64,000 nucleotides of DNA from Capsicum annuum (lineage: Eukaryota > Streptophyta > Magnoliopsida > Solanales > Solanaceae), in assembly GCF_002878395.1 (NCBI RefSeq), contig NC_061118.1:84222673-84286672 (forward strand), written 5' to 3'. The translations under genes were made by a program, and so were the position numbers. Shown here piece after piece: positions 22,101 through 34,788 of this stretch; position 1 is the stretch's first letter; each line of letters begins with the position of its first letter. Under the pieces are notes generated by a model, which made no database searches, was not told the origin of the DNA, and saw only the letters and a list, made by a program, of their open reading frames with translations.

Positions 22101-22879
22101 ACAGGTTTTTAAAGAACTTAATTAGGGGTATTCTGGACATTTTTCTTCTTACCCTAATTATGACCCACGACTTTTAATATACTTAGGAGGTTATTTACGC
22201 TATTGTTCTATTCATTAACACTTAGAAAACTATTTCAAAACACATCATAATTCTCTTTAGAGCTTTTAGGGCAAAAGAGCTAGGGTTTCAACTTAGGGAT
22301 TGCTTTGCTAATTTTCTTCTGTCATCTTTCTCAATTTAAGGCATGCTTCTCTTCCCCACTTCTTAATTCTAAAATGGAATGGATTTTATGGATGTTTTCA
22401 TGGTTTTAATGTTGCATGGTTTATGGTTTTTAACTATTAATTGGGGTATTATTTTATAATGGCTTGGTTATGGTTTCTTATGGTTTAATTATGCTTTTAT
22501 ATGCATCAATGATGGTTTTGGGAAATTGGATTGCATGGTAATGTTTAATGGTCTTTGAAATTAGTTTTGGTTATATTATGTCCCAAGGTGTTTGATAAAA
22601 TGCTTACAAAGATATGTTCATTTCATTGACTTCTTTAAATGGGACTCTTGCTTGTTTTTAGCTTATATACGAAACTATAAATGGTTTAAATGATTTATAA
22701 AGGTTAAAGGCTAGTTGGTTATGCTTGTGGAGAACATGGTAGTCTCCCAAGAGGTTAATATGGTAAACGAAAAGGGTACTTGAGAGTGGGCACTTGAGAG
22801 TCCCCTTAACCTAAATAGTTTGGCTAAGGATAAATCTTGCAAGTATGGTTGGTATGATGATACCACTAATAATTGTCCT

Positions 22880-23178
22880 TGGTAATAACTAGTAATAGGA
22901 TTTTTTTGGACATGGTTATAAATTTGGTATGCTACCTTATTGCATGCTGTATTGTGATGGTGTACTATTCTTTGGTTGCTATTCCTTGTGGGGGTGTATT
23001 TATGTCTTGTCATCTTGTTATGTACTTTTTTACGGATTTGATTAATATTCTTTGTCTTGAGATGGGGGTCTATTGGAAACAACCTTGCTACTTTTCCAGA
23101 GGTGGTGGTATGAACTGCGTACATTTTACCCTCCCCAGACCCCACTATGTGGGAATACACTGGGTTTGTTGTTGTTGA
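22880..23178 (+). mobile_element. TS-type SINE (or related RTE LINE) 3' end
   Basis: Contains GGGTCTATTGGAAACAACCT, ACCCTCCCCAGACCCCAC and a (TTG)n tail at 23166-23178, the signature 3' sequence shared by tobacco TS SINEs and their partner RTE LINEs in Solanaceae. The 5' head was not recognised, so only the tail (23055-23178) is secure. It lies inside the element 2 LTR. Confidence 0.7.
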
Positions 23179-24217
23179 ATGGTGGGATGTGTAACTAAGC
23201 CATAAAAGGTGGAGGTTCAGAGGGGACCGAAACTAGAAACTTATATTTACCGATATGAGGGGTCTTCGATGACCTTGTGCGAGTGTCACATTCTATATTA
23301 GAGGGATGTACTAGTTATCCCATGGATTATTTACTGGTCGTGCGGCTACATGCACTGGGAATCTTTAAAAAAGGGGAGCTAAACCCATACGGCCCATTGG
23401 TGCGGTTAAATGATAAGGTTACATATCCCAATTAAAGGTTTTAAATACATGCTAGTCACGGATTCCCTTTCCCAGTAATTATATATATGTATGGTTTTAT
23501 GCATCATGGATGGTTTTACTTAGTTGTTTAAATGGCTTTACTTTACCCTTATCCTGAAATATATGCTAGCAGTCATTTGTTAACCCATCTACTGGCGGTT
23601 GTATACCCATGCTATGCAGGAACCGACTGTTTGACTCCTCCTACATAGTGATGGACTCGGGGACAATATTTGGATTGAAGTTGTGAGCTTCCATCTTTCC
23701 AAAAAGCTTCATTTCATGATATGGACATTCTTAGATATTTTTCTTATGTTTTGGATATTGGTTTTGGCCATGGTTGGGGGCATGTCCCAACTGAATATTT
23801 GTATTATCTTGGATAGAGACTTTGTGGTACTTTTGAGGGTTGGTATAGGTGGGATCGGTATTTGTGTCAGCCTTGGAATTAGAATAAGATGGGAGGCTGG
23901 CATCATTAGACATGATTCTCACTGTTCCATCGTATTATATTTTGGGTTTGATTTTTATATTATGTTCTGATATTTTCTTTGGTTTGGTATGGTATGGATA
24001 GTTGGTTTTGTGTGGGTAGACTCGGTTGGTTTGATCACGGTTGTGACCCTATCCTAGAGTCTTTACAAGATAATTTATGTAATCTTGTTATATACTTAAA
24101 ATTCAACTCATATAATGCTGTGAAAAGTGGTTGGGTTGGGTCAAGAGGGCGATCCCCGATCCTAGTTGGACTTGGAATGCCTATTATGTCTAGGCCCTGG
24201 TTTGGGTCGTGACAAGT

Positions 24218-24230
24218 TGGTATCACAACT
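24218..24230 (+). other. Primer-binding site of element 2
   Basis: TGGTATCACAACT, a mutated TGGTATCAGAGC (initiator Met tRNA), three bases after the LTR end. Confidence 0.8.
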
Positions 24231-24408
24231 TTAGGTTCATTGTTAATTAGGAAATGCACAAAGCTGTGTCGAGTAGAGTCTCTTTTAGGGGTGTGAAATG
24301 CGCCATACTCATAAGAGAGAGGCTGCGAGACATTTAGGAATGTTTCACTTTATTAAAATTCTTAGTCCTGGAATCTTCTCTAATCCTTGGTTGTTTTTCT
24401 TTCAGATC

Positions 24409-25500
24409 ATGCCTCATAGTTCTAAAACACAAGAAAATTCTTCCATCCTATCTGGGGATAATGCTGAAGGAGTACCTCCTACGTCTGGAGTACATCTTTG
24501 ATCTTATGGTCCTATTCTTGATTATGCTGGAGTTCCTCCTACCGCTTCTCAGATCCCTCAGGGTAACATGCTGAGCGGGGTGCGGCTAGTGCTTTATCTG
24601 CCGAGGCCTTAAGGGTTGGCCAATTTATAAAGATGGGTCCTTCTACTTTTACAGGAGTAAAGGTGAAAAACCCACAAGGCTTCTTGGATGAACTGGAAAA
24701 GATAGTTTAAGTTATACAGGCTTCTGATATAGAGGGAGTTATCAGTGGTATGGGGAGTAGGATAGAGATAAGGGTGATATAGAAAAGAAAAGATTGTGGG
24801 AGGCCTTTTTTAATACCTTCATAGACCGTTTCTTTCCTCAGGAGTTAAGGAAAGCTAATATGGAGGAGTTTATGAACCTTAAGAAAGAAAGGATGCCTGT
24901 GAGGGAATATTCCTTGAAGTTTCATCAGTTGTCAAGGTATGCTTCTAATTTGGAAGCTGATATAAGGTCGAGAATGAGGAAGTTCAATTTTGAGTTGAAT
25001 AGAGATTTGATTTTAGAGAGCAATACTACTTTGCTCATTAGGGATATGGACATCTCTAGGTTGACAGTTCCTATACAATAGGTTGAGGATGAGAAGAGAA
25101 AACAGGGAAAGAAGGGTAGATTTTTTGATCAGACAGGTGTGCAGTATCAAGGTGGTAGAGATGGTGGCAAATGGTAGAAACTAAGTTAGGGAAATCTGGT
25201 TCCTTCTCTGCTGCTAGTTCTTCTTACCCACAGTAGTCGGACAACAGGCGTCACCAAGGTGGTGACAATTCTCGGACTCAGCTTGCCCAATCTCAGGCGA
25301 GTAGAGGTCAGTATATTTCTTCATGCCCTTCTTATCAGTTTTGTGGTTGTCTTCATCGGGGATTTTGTGAGGAAGGTAGAGATAAGTGCTTTAAGTGTGG
25401 TTAGGTAGGACATCGGCTCAAGGATTGTCCAATCAACAAGGTTGCTACGGGGGAGAATAAAATTTTGGTGGCTTCATCTTTTGTTCACCTGATGGTATGA
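24409..25500 (+). pseudogene. gag: gag of element 2, decayed
   Basis: Starts MPHSSKTQENSSILS at ATG 24409. The retrotransposon gag domain shows WEAFFNTFIDRFFPQELR (24797-24850), EEFMNLKKERMPVREYSLK and FHQLSRYASNL. A zinc knuckle, CFKCG(stop)VGHRLKDC, lies at about 25388-25430. Stops in several places and a frame change between start and domain. Confidence 0.8.
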
Positions 25501-28140
25501 CATCTACTTTTATTACTGCTTCTGGTTCTAGTATTGGTCGAAATAAGTTGTATGCTTTGGCATCCTGACAGGAATTCGAGGCATCACCTAATGTTGTTAT
25601 TGGTACGTTATAGCTCTTTTCCCATGATGTATATTGTTGCTTGATCCTGGCTCAAATTTTTCTTATGTGACTCCTTATATAGTTGTGTCTTTTGGTTTTG
25701 ATTTGAAAATTATTTCAGATCCTTTTTCTATTTCTACTTCAGTAGGAGAATCGGTTATTGAGGGTGTGCGTGGTATCTATTGGTGATAGGCAAACTTTGG
25801 TAGATCTATTTAAGTTGGGAATGGTGAATTTTGATATGATTTTGGTATGGACTAGTTGCGTTCTTGTTATGCATCTTTAGATTGTCGGACTTGTAAGGTC
25901 TTCTTTAGGTTCCCTTGTGAGCCAGAAATAGAATAGAAGGGTTGTTCTTTAGCTCCTAGGGTATATTTATTTCTTATCTTAGAGCTCAAATATTAATCTC
26001 TAAAGGGTGTCTTTATCACTTCGTCCGGGTTAAAGATTCCAACTCGAAAGGTCCTTCTTTACAGTCAGTTTTGGTAGTTAATGTGTTCCCAAAGGTCTTT
26101 CGGATGATCTTCCTAGTGTTCCTATGGATAGGAAAATAGAGTTGGTATTGATTTTCTTCCATACACTTGAGTTTATTCGTGTTAGTGTTGCTCTGTGGGG
26201 TGCACCGATATTGTTTGTACGCAAGAAGGATGGTTCTCTTTGGATGTGCATTGACTACAGGCAGTTGAACAAGGTAACGGTCAAGAACAAGTATTCTCTC
26301 CCAAGGATAAATGATTTTTTTGATCAGTTACAGGGTGCCAAATTCTTTTCCAAGATAGATCTTTGGTCTGGGTACCATCAACTTAAGATTAGGGAGATGG
26401 ATATCCCTAAGACAACTTTTTATACTCGGTATGGGCATTTTGAGTTCTTGGTGATGTCATTTGTTTTGACCAATGCTTCGATAATATTTATGGATTTGAT
26501 GAACAGGGTTTCTAGGTAGTATTTAGATCTCTTCATCATTATATTTCTTGATGACATCCTGGTGTATTCGAGGAGTGAGGTGGATCATACTAATTACCTT
26601 TGTGTGGTGTTGCAAACCTTAAAGGAACAATGGTTATTTGCCAAGTTCTCTAAGTGTGAGTTTTGGTTGAATGTTGTGATTTTATTGGGTCACATTATTT
26701 CTAGTGAGGGGATAATGGTTGATCCTTAAAAGGTTGTTGCAGTGAAGAGGTGGCCTAGTCCCACGACTCCATCTGATATTCGAAGCTTCTTAGTTTTAGT
26801 TGGGTATTATAAGTGGTGTGTTGAAAGCTTTTCATCGATAGTTGCTCCTTTTACTATGTTAACTTAGAAGAAGGTTAAGTTTTCTTGGTCGAATACTTGT
26901 GAGGGTAGTTTTGAGAAGTTGAAGGATAGGTTGACTTCAACTACGATTTTGACTTTACTGGAAGGCAATGATGGGTTTGTAGTTTATTAAGATGTATCTC
27001 GGGTAGGTCTTGGTTATGTTTTAATGAAGCATGGAAAGGTGATTGCTATGCTTCTAGGCAGTTGAAGGTGCAGGAGAGGAATTATCCTATTCATGATTTG
27101 GAGTTATTGGCAGTCGTGTTTGCTTTGAAAATATGGCGGCATTATCTATATGGTGTTCACATAGATATCTTTTTGGATCATAAGAGTCTTCAGTACATGT
27201 TTACGTAGAAGGAGCTTAATCTCAGGCAAAGGAGATGGCTTGATTTATTACTCGAGTAAGGCTAATGTGGCTGCTGATACTCTTAGCAGGTTGTTTATGG
27301 GTAGGTTGGCTCATGTGGAGGAAGGAAAGAGGGAATTGGTGAAGGATATTCACCGCTTGTCCAATCTTAGATTTTGTCTCTTAGATTCCAAAGATGGTGG
27401 TGTGATGGTGCAAGAAGTGGTTCGATCATCTCTTGGTGCAAAGATTAAGAAGAAACAAGTGTTGGATCCGGTCTTGATGAAAATTAAGAGTGATTTTGGT
27501 AGGCAAAAGGTGGTTATGTTTGAGATTAGTGTTGATGGTACTTTGCGGTACTAAGGGAGTTTGTGTGTTCCGAATGTTGATGGGTTGCGATAAAGGATTT
27601 TGGCTGAGGCACATGAGTCAGGCTATATTGTCCATCCTGTTTCGACAAAGATGTATCATGATCTTAAGGAGATCTACTAGTGGAATGTTATGAAGAGAGA
27701 TGTAGTTGACTTCGTGGCTAAGTGCATGGTGTGCCAATAGGTTAAGACTGAGCACAAGAGGCCTGGTGAGTTGTATCCAAAAATAGAGTTGCCTGAATAA
27801 AAGTGGGAGATGATCAATATGGATTTCATTACCGATCTTCCTCGGTCTCGGAACTAATTTGATGCGATTTGGGCCATCATAGATAGGATGACTAAATCTG
27901 CTCACTTCTTGCCAGTGAGGACTACCTTTTCGGCGGAAGATTATGCAAAGTTGTATCTTCAAGAGATTGTGAAGCTGTATAGGGTGCCTGTTTTGATTAT
28001 TTCTGATCGTGGTACGCAGTTTACATCTTATTTTTTGCGGTCTTTCAGAAAAGATGGGGGACTAAGGTTAGTCTGAGTACGACTTTTCACTCGTAGTCAA
28101 ATGGGCAAGCGGAGAAAATTATTCAGACATTGGAGGATAT
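25501..28140 (+). pseudogene. pol: pol of element 2 (protease to integrase), decayed and truncated
   Basis: The protease is badly worn (25610-25900). Reverse transcriptase is clear: [20 protein letters not shown] (about 26200-26258), [16 protein letters not shown] (26345-26392), FLDDILVYSRSEVDH (26547-26590). RNase H shows NVAADTLSRL (27262-27291). Integrase has HPVSTKMYHDLKEIY, CMVCQ, MDFITDLPRSRN (27819-27855), MTKSAHFLPVRTTFSAEDYA, IISDRGTQF (27996-28022) and, after a frameshift, the glutamate region QAEKIIQTLEDML (about 28108-28140). The sequence then departs from integrase. Most in-frame stops are TAG or TAA at positions usually occupied by Gln or Trp. Confidence 0.9.
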
Positions 28141-28164
28141 GCTGGGAGCTTTTGAATCAGATTT

Positions 28165-28510
28165 CTTTTATAGAGTTTGAAGATTCATGATGTTCTTCAA
28201 TTGGGGTTGGTGCATTTTCTAAAAATGGACCATTTAGTCCAAGCGGACAAGTTCTTGTTAAGAATGAACACAACTGGAACAAAGGTACAAGATAAACCAG
28301 AATGAACACAACTGGAACAAAGGTACAAGATAAACCATTTTATTCAAGAAAATTTTCCACATTTGTATAGTCCTGAGAAGTAGAAAATGATTTTTTTTCT
28401 TGAAATATTGCAGAGGCAAACATATTTGTATTTGGAAAGCCCAATTGGAGTTGGGTTCTCTTACTCTGCTAATACTTCTTCATATGAGGCAGTAAATGAT
28501 GAAATAACAG
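28165..28510 (+). pseudogene. Serine carboxypeptidase-like gene fragment, two exons
   Basis: Serine carboxypeptidase-like proteins are secreted or vacuolar alpha/beta-hydrolases; some act as acyltransferases. Exon 1 (about 28173-28284) reads CSSIGVGAFSKNGPFSPSGQ and NEHNWNK, matching the family's GGPGCSS(x)GxGAFxENGPF region, though the GGPG part is mutated with a TGA. The donor is AAAG|GTACAAG at 28285. Exon 2 (28414-28510) follows TATTGCAG and reads YLYLESPIGVGFSYSANTSS in a frame one base off the splice phase, so one base was gained near its start. A 38-bp exact tandem duplication (28261-28298, 28299-28336) spans the exon 1 donor. The catalytic Ser, Asp and His regions are absent. Confidence 0.8.
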
Positions 28511-29107
28511 GTGATTTTTGCCACTCCCAAATATTAATTCAACATGCATTTCACGTTGATAGACATTGTTTTCCAACTGTTGGTTCAGTTACAAAAGCTT
28601 GTTCCTTTTTTATTTTCTTTTTTGACTTTTGTGATGAGCATGTGTGATTGTTGATCTTCAATAATGTTGAGTAACGTCAATATCCTACCTATCACAACGT
28701 CCATAAGGGGGACTAGGGTGGCCTAGGTCGGAGTAATGATCGAACATGGCGCTTGTTTGGTGGTCTTAGTTAAGAAAAAAAGTTGCACACTTGCTATTAC
28801 CTATAGTTTTTTACATGATGATAAGCACTCGATCCTAATAAGTAGTAATATAATAACTTGCATCCCTATTTTGATATTCTTTGGTAGTTTTAGGACAAAT
28901 AACTTTTGGATCTAGGGGTTTCTATAAATACAATATTTCTGCATTATGTATTGTACTTATGTTTATTTTAACTTGGGTATGGCATTTGGATTTATAAAAT
29001 TGACTAGCTATTTACTTTTTTCTAAGTATTAGTTAATGTTGAGGTTAGTTGGTTCTCCTACCAGAGGGTTATTGTGGGTGCCACTAGTGATGGGTTTGGG
29101 TTGTGAC
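28511..29107 (+). other. Probable LTR remnant of gypsy element 3
   Basis: No gene. Its right end, GGGTTTGGGTTGTGACA, is a typical gypsy LTR end and is followed at once by a primer-binding site. The left boundary is not visible; the first ~100 bp may be intron of the carboxypeptidase fragment. Confidence 0.5.
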
Positions 29108-29339
29108 AAATTTGGTATCAAAGCTTAGGTTTATTGATCTCATTGTACCAAAATAGGTCCAGTAGAGTCCTGTAGAACTGTATGAAAACCTCTATACTTT
29201 TATTTGAGAGCCTAAAAGACCTTAGGAATCTATCAATTTCTTTTCTCTTTCATGCTATAATTTGATTCCAATTGGTATCTGGCGATCCTAATTATTTCTA
29301 ATCCACTTCATTATTTTATCCATAAACGGTGAACTCTAT

Positions 29340-30650
29340 GTCCAATAGATCATGAGCAATTTCCCTTGCACCAACTACTCTTGCTGTGGAGTTGGCCATT
29401 AGGGGAAGAGATGAGGAAGGGTAGGAAAAGTGGAAAAGTGAGAGCAACACCTCCAGGGTTAAAGTCAAGTAGCTTCTGACCAGGCTCGTCAAAGGTCAGA
29501 ATCACCCCCACCCCAATATTATTTCCAGGTGTTTGAGGTATGAGATGAGGATATGATGGAAAAAGAGATGCCCATTGAAGGTGTTTCTATACCACCTATG
29601 TCTACCAAGGTTATTTAGAAGATTATGGATTTTTTTGGTTTGGTTGGATAGTGCTGGATCAACTCCCACTTTGCCTTTCCAGGTTTTGAGTTCTCATCCC
29701 ACTGCCTCCTTAGCATCTAGAATGGATGAAGCTTCATGTACTAATGTTTTCCCCTATGCTATTATGGATTTAGTCATGATCGGGAGTGAATATGAGTTCC
29801 TGACTAAGTTTTTAAAAATGAAACATCCTTCACTTCATAGTGTTGAGAACATTGATGCTTTTGAGTTTATCATTGACTACTATGAGGGGTTACATAAGTT
29901 AGAGATTGTGCAATAACATGGGGTTGAGTTCGTAACTTTCCAACTATAGGGGGATTCTAGATAGTGGTGGAGATTATATGTAGAGTGTCAGTCACTAACT
30001 TACCTCTATTGACTTAGACTTTGTTTTATGCCCTATTTTTGGAGAAGTATGTAACCCAAAACTTTTGTGACGCAAAAGCATGAGTTTTTAGACCTTAAGC
30101 AGCGAAGTATGTTAGTTGCTGCCTATAAGGCTAAGTTTCATGTACTATATCACTATGTTACCCAACTAGAGGGCATTGAGAAGGAAAGGACCCAAATCTT
30201 TTTAATAGGTTTGAACATTGATCTTCAGGTATTATCTATTCACATGACTTTTGTAGGGAAGAGTTTTAATAAGGTGTCTAGTTATGTGAAGAAGCTTGAG
30301 GGGTTTAAGAAGGTTGGTCGGGCTAAGGCATTAGCCTAGAGGTCCCTGAATGCAACTAACTTTAGTGATTCTCATTCTAGGGTTCATAGTCAGTAGGCCT
30401 ACCCAGCCCAGTCCATTCACTAAGCATTTCCAACTTCTACTGTAGGTCCATCAAGGGCGTCTTCTCAGCTTCCAATTACAAAGGGTCAGAGGGTTCATAC
30501 TCTTCTTTAAGTCGACTCTCCTGAGAGAGGTTGTTATAGTTATGGTGCTGTTGACCACTTCAAGAGAGAGTGCCCTTAGGTATAGTCAGCTGGTAAGGCT
30601 TAATAACAGACTCGAGATATATCCCAGTAGGTAGAGGTAGAGGTAGAGGT
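29340..30650 (+). pseudogene. gag: gag of element 3, decayed
   Basis: Pieces of a gag domain: DLKQRSMLVAAYKAKFHVLY (30090-30150), EKERTQIFLIGLNIDLQVLS. A knuckle-like CYSYGAVDHFKRECP (30534-30580) has lost its second cysteine. Many stops. Confidence 0.65.
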
Positions 30651-30779
30651 AGTAATGGCTATCCCACAGGGTAGATAATGTAATCAACAAGGCAATTGAG
30701 GTGTTTATGAAAATAGTGGTGCAGTGAGAGGTGGTTCTTAAACAATGAGGGAGTTTGCCTAGACTGATGATCAAGCTCA

Positions 30780-33130
30780 CTGTTATTCCTTTCAGGAAAG
30801 TCTGATGCTGGTGCTTCTGATGAATTTATTATTGGTACTATTCTAGGCTTTGATCTAGTGGCTTCTATTTTATTTGATTCAGAGATTGCTTTTTCATATT
30901 TATCTATTAAGTTTGATTTGGGTCTGAACTTGATCTGTGATGTACTGATTATCCTATGCATGTGTCTACTTTATTTTGAGCGTTTGCGGTGATAACCCAT
31001 GTTTATCATTCTTGCTCTGCATTATTTTTGGGTTTTTAGATTTGGGTAGACTTGATCAATTTGGACAAGCTGGATTTTGATAGTATTTTGGGTATAACCT
31101 GGTTAGCTTTATTTTATGATGTCTTGAACTATAATTCTAAGACATTGACTTTAGCCATGATTAAGATGGATAAACTAGAGTCTGAGAGTATGTATAAGGC
31201 CAAACCTGTGAAAATTATACCTTTTATTTGGGCTAGCAAGCTAGTCGAAAAGGGGTATTCAACCTTCCTAGCTCATTTTTGAGATGTAAGTACGGGATGT
31301 ACTTCTATTGAGTCAATTCCTATGGTTTATGAATTTTAGGAGGTATTTCCTATGGATTTTCCTAGTATGCCTCTAGATAGGTATCTTAATTTCTACATTG
31401 ACTTTGTGCTGGGCACTTGCTTAATTTTTCTTCTCCTAATCGTATGTATCTAGTTGTATTAAGGGAACTCAAAACTCAATTGCAGGAACTTTTGGATAAG
31501 GGATTTATTCATCCAAGTGATTTTCTTTAGGGTGATCTAGCACTTTTTGTTAAAAACAAAGAAAGTAAAATAAGGAAGTGCTTTGATTATAAGCACGTGA
31601 ACAAAGTTGCCATTAGGAATAAGTACCCTTTAACTTCTATAGATGATCTATTTGACCAGTTATAGGGCACTTTATTATTTTCTATGGTTGAATTAAGGTC
31701 TGGTTACTTTCAACTGAATATTCAGCCGGAGGATATAACCAAGAAAGCCTTTCAGATTCAGTATAGGCATTACAAGATCCTATAGATGTCTTTTGGGTTG
31801 ACTAATGCGCCAACAACCTTTACGAGTTTGATGAATGGTATGTTTAAGTTTTTTTGGATTTATTTGTTATAGTTTTCATTAATAACATTTTTGTTACTCC
31901 AAGATTAAGGAAGAACATGTAGGTTATATTTGCTGTATTTTGGGAATTTTAAAGAAAAAATAGTTGTATGCAAAGTTCTCAAAATATGGATTCTGGTTAT
32001 CTTTGGTTGCCTTCTTATGACATGTAGTTTTGAACAAGAGGTTGATGGTGGATCCCCAGAAGATAAAGATAGTTAAGAATTGGGTTTAACCCAGCTCGAT
32101 GATGGATGTTAGGAGCTTTGTGGGTCTTTCTAGTTATTAACGCAGGTTCATCAAGAATTTCACATCTATTTCTACTCACTTGACAAGATTGATCCAAAAT
32201 AAGGTGCCATATGTATGGTCGGATAAATGTGATAAGATATTCCAAAAGCTCAAGTACTTTTGATTACAACACCTATTCTTTATTGTTGGTTGAAGGTAAG
32301 AATTTTGTTTTTTTTTTTCTGTGATGCTTTACTTTTGGGTTTGAGTGCTGTGTTAATGTAGGACAAGAATGTCATTATTATTATTCAAGGCAGTTAAAGT
32401 CTTATGAGAAAAATTACAGGACTCATGACTTGGTGTTGGCAGTGGTGGTTTATGTACTCAAATTTGGAGATACTATCTTTATGGTGTCAAGTGTGAGGTA
32501 TTCACAGATTATCGTACTCTACAACATATTTTCATGCAGAGATATTTGAGTTAGAGTCAGAGAAGATGGTAGAGTTGTTTAAAGACTATGATGTGACCAT
32601 ACAAGAACGTTTGTGTAAGGACAATATGGTGGCAGATGCATTGAGATTGGAGGCGGTAAGCATGGGAAGTTTGGTCTGTTTGAGGGTGTCAAGGCAACCA
32701 TTGGATAGGAAGTTTCAAACTCTAGCATCTCGGTTCATTCAATTTGGTGATTTAGAAAGGGGTGGAGTTTTGAATAATATTGTGGTAAAGTAATCATTCC
32801 TTGATGAAATTAAGGCCAAATAGTTTGAGGATGTAAAATTGAACAAACTCCCGATCAAGGTTGTCTGTGGTGGTGCATCAGACACCACTGTTAGTACACA
32901 TTGGGTGTTGTGGTTTAGAGTGAAAATGTGTGTTCCTTGAGTTGGTGACTTGATTCAAAATGTTCGTGCTGTAGCTCATAGTTTGCGCTATTCTATTCAT
33001 CTAGGTGCAACCAAGATGTATCGTGACCTAATATATCTTTGTTGCTAGCCTGGGGTGAAAATAGACATAGTGAAGTATGTATCCAAATACCACAACTGTT
33101 AGTAGGTGAAATATGAACATCAAAGGCTTG
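30780..33130 (+). pseudogene. pol: pol of element 3, decayed
   Basis: Protease-like ILFDSEIAFSYLSIKFDLG (about 30865-30920) and LDFDSILGITWLALF (31070-31115). Reverse transcriptase: VELRSGYFQLNIQPEDITKK (31687-31745), MSFGLTNAPTTFTSLMNG, with the YxDD block mutated (VFINNIF). RNase H near 32380-32640 (DNMVADALRLEAV). The integrase N-terminus, GATKMYRDLIYLC and YVSKYHNC, ends the element. Confidence 0.75.
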
Positions 33131-34762
33131 CAGGAATGTAAGCAAACAGGAATGTAAGTAACACCTAAATATCCGACAAACTACATAATAAAGATAATGG
33201 TAATGAGATAATAAGAATAAACAATCCTATTCAATTTCAAGAAACTAACATAATAAAGCTAAGGAGGTATTAAGAATGAACTATCCCCTTTTATCCATAC
33301 TTAGGAACCTCAACACTATATTGTATATCATATCCAATATACGAATGATGAGCGGAAGGAGGATATATAATAGTATACAAGGCCAGGGAATAGATATACA
33401 ACATGAATAAATGAAGGAAGGGATATACAGTAATACCATAGCTACATATAGAGAGATATACATATGTTTATAAACAAGGTTAACTCAGGGTACAACTTAA
33501 GTCATCACACTAGCATCTCCAAGCCTCCAAATCATAGTAGGAACTAGTGCTAAAATAAATAGGGTCTCTAATTCATAGTTGAAACATGAGATAATTACCA
33601 TAATAAAGCAACCATAAAAAATGAATCAGGATATCATGGTCTAAAGGCATAATGCCTAACCAATGGATAATTATGTTCAATAATATTCCGTAAGATAAAG
33701 GAACCAGAATCATACCTGAAATCTCAATACTAGTCCAATAATTAACTTTTCACAAACTAACCATAATAACAATAATAATACAAGATAACCGACTAGTCTA
33801 GACAAACAATACCTAACCAGGACCTTTATAAACCACCACCATCATAGGCTCAGACTGTTTAATCAACACTCAGAAAGCAACAGTCCGAGCCTATACCTAT
33901 GCAACCTCCAATAAGGATGATACATATATGCTTCACACAATATACTGCAAGCAACACTCATACCTATACTTATGCAACCCCCATAAGGATGATAGATATA
34001 GGCGTATACCGGTGATAGGCAATGCGTATGCATAAAAGAATGCCAAGATATAATCCATAATACCATAATCAATCTGAATGCCATAAAATAACCTAGTGCA
34101 TAAACTCATACCATCAACATCATCATTAATTACCGGACTTAAATCGGAACTCATATCATTAATATCTTTATCAACTGCCTATATATTAAGTACCACAAAT
34201 ATATAGATGTATGTATGTATGTCTATAAGTGCATGGCTAGAACCGTGGCTAAAAGAGTGTAAATCCATAAATCTATTGCCCAGGGTAAACTCTCGGACTA
34301 AATCCTCATAGGAATATAGAAGGGTCGAAATCTCTCTCGATCGAGGTAGATAATGGTAGAAAAATTATGGATCAGAATCTAGCTTGGTCAAATATCTAAG
34401 ATCATCATTATAAGTCTCGAAAGCTCATAAGTTATTCATTAAGATGGTACCATTATGAAGAAATCCCCTTTAAAAGTGAAAAGTGGAAATAAATCCCATT
34501 TTAGGAAAAGAGTAATAAAATCATATTTTAGTTGGGATCATAGTATTTACCATATAGTGATCATGATTTTACCAAATCTGTGCATGCCATCACCAGTATT
34601 CAAACAATACTCTTATAAGCATCAATATGTCTATAAACTATGATCGTTTACTTTATATGAATGAAATACATCCCATAACCTAACCAATAACATACTCATG
34701 GCCTTGGTCCTAGTAATATGTTTGGAATAAATACAACATCATAAACACGGCCTTAGGCGTAA

Positions 34763-34788
34763 ATATATATACACACACACACACACAT
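34763..34788. repeat. TA/CA dinucleotide microsatellite
   Basis: ATATATAT followed by a run of ACACACACAC inside the element 4 LTR; absent from the other LTR copy near 42680, so it arose after insertion or was lost there. Confidence 0.9.

Larger units (their letters stand above)
21678..24214 (+). repeat. 5' LTR of element 2
   Basis: Taken from TGTTACATTCTGG, where the host pseudogene breaks off, to GGGTCGTGACA just before the primer-binding site. Length about 2,537 bp. The right end is certain; the left end rests on the break and the TG. It carries an inverted-repeat cluster (21840-22100) and a TS-type SINE tail (to 23178). Confidence 0.75.
21678..28140 (+). mobile_element. Ty3/gypsy element 2, truncated at its 3' end
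   Basis: Has a 2.5-kb 5' LTR, an initiator-tRNA primer site, gag, protease, reverse transcriptase, RNase H and integrase, all on plus. It stops inside integrase after the catalytic glutamate, where serine carboxypeptidase sequence starts. No 3' LTR is present. The long LTR ending GGGTCGTGACA and the integrase words match Tekay/Del-type chromoviruses; the chromodomain end is missing. Many stops. Confidence 0.9.
29108..33137 (+). mobile_element. Ty3/gypsy element 3, decayed, no 3' LTR
   Basis: Begins with a primer-binding site, TTTGGTATCAAAGCTTAGG (29109-29127), then gag, protease, reverse transcriptase, RNase H and the integrase zinc region. It is cut at about 33137 where the minus-strand LTR of element 4 starts. 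Much more decayed than elements 1 and 2. Confidence 0.8.
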
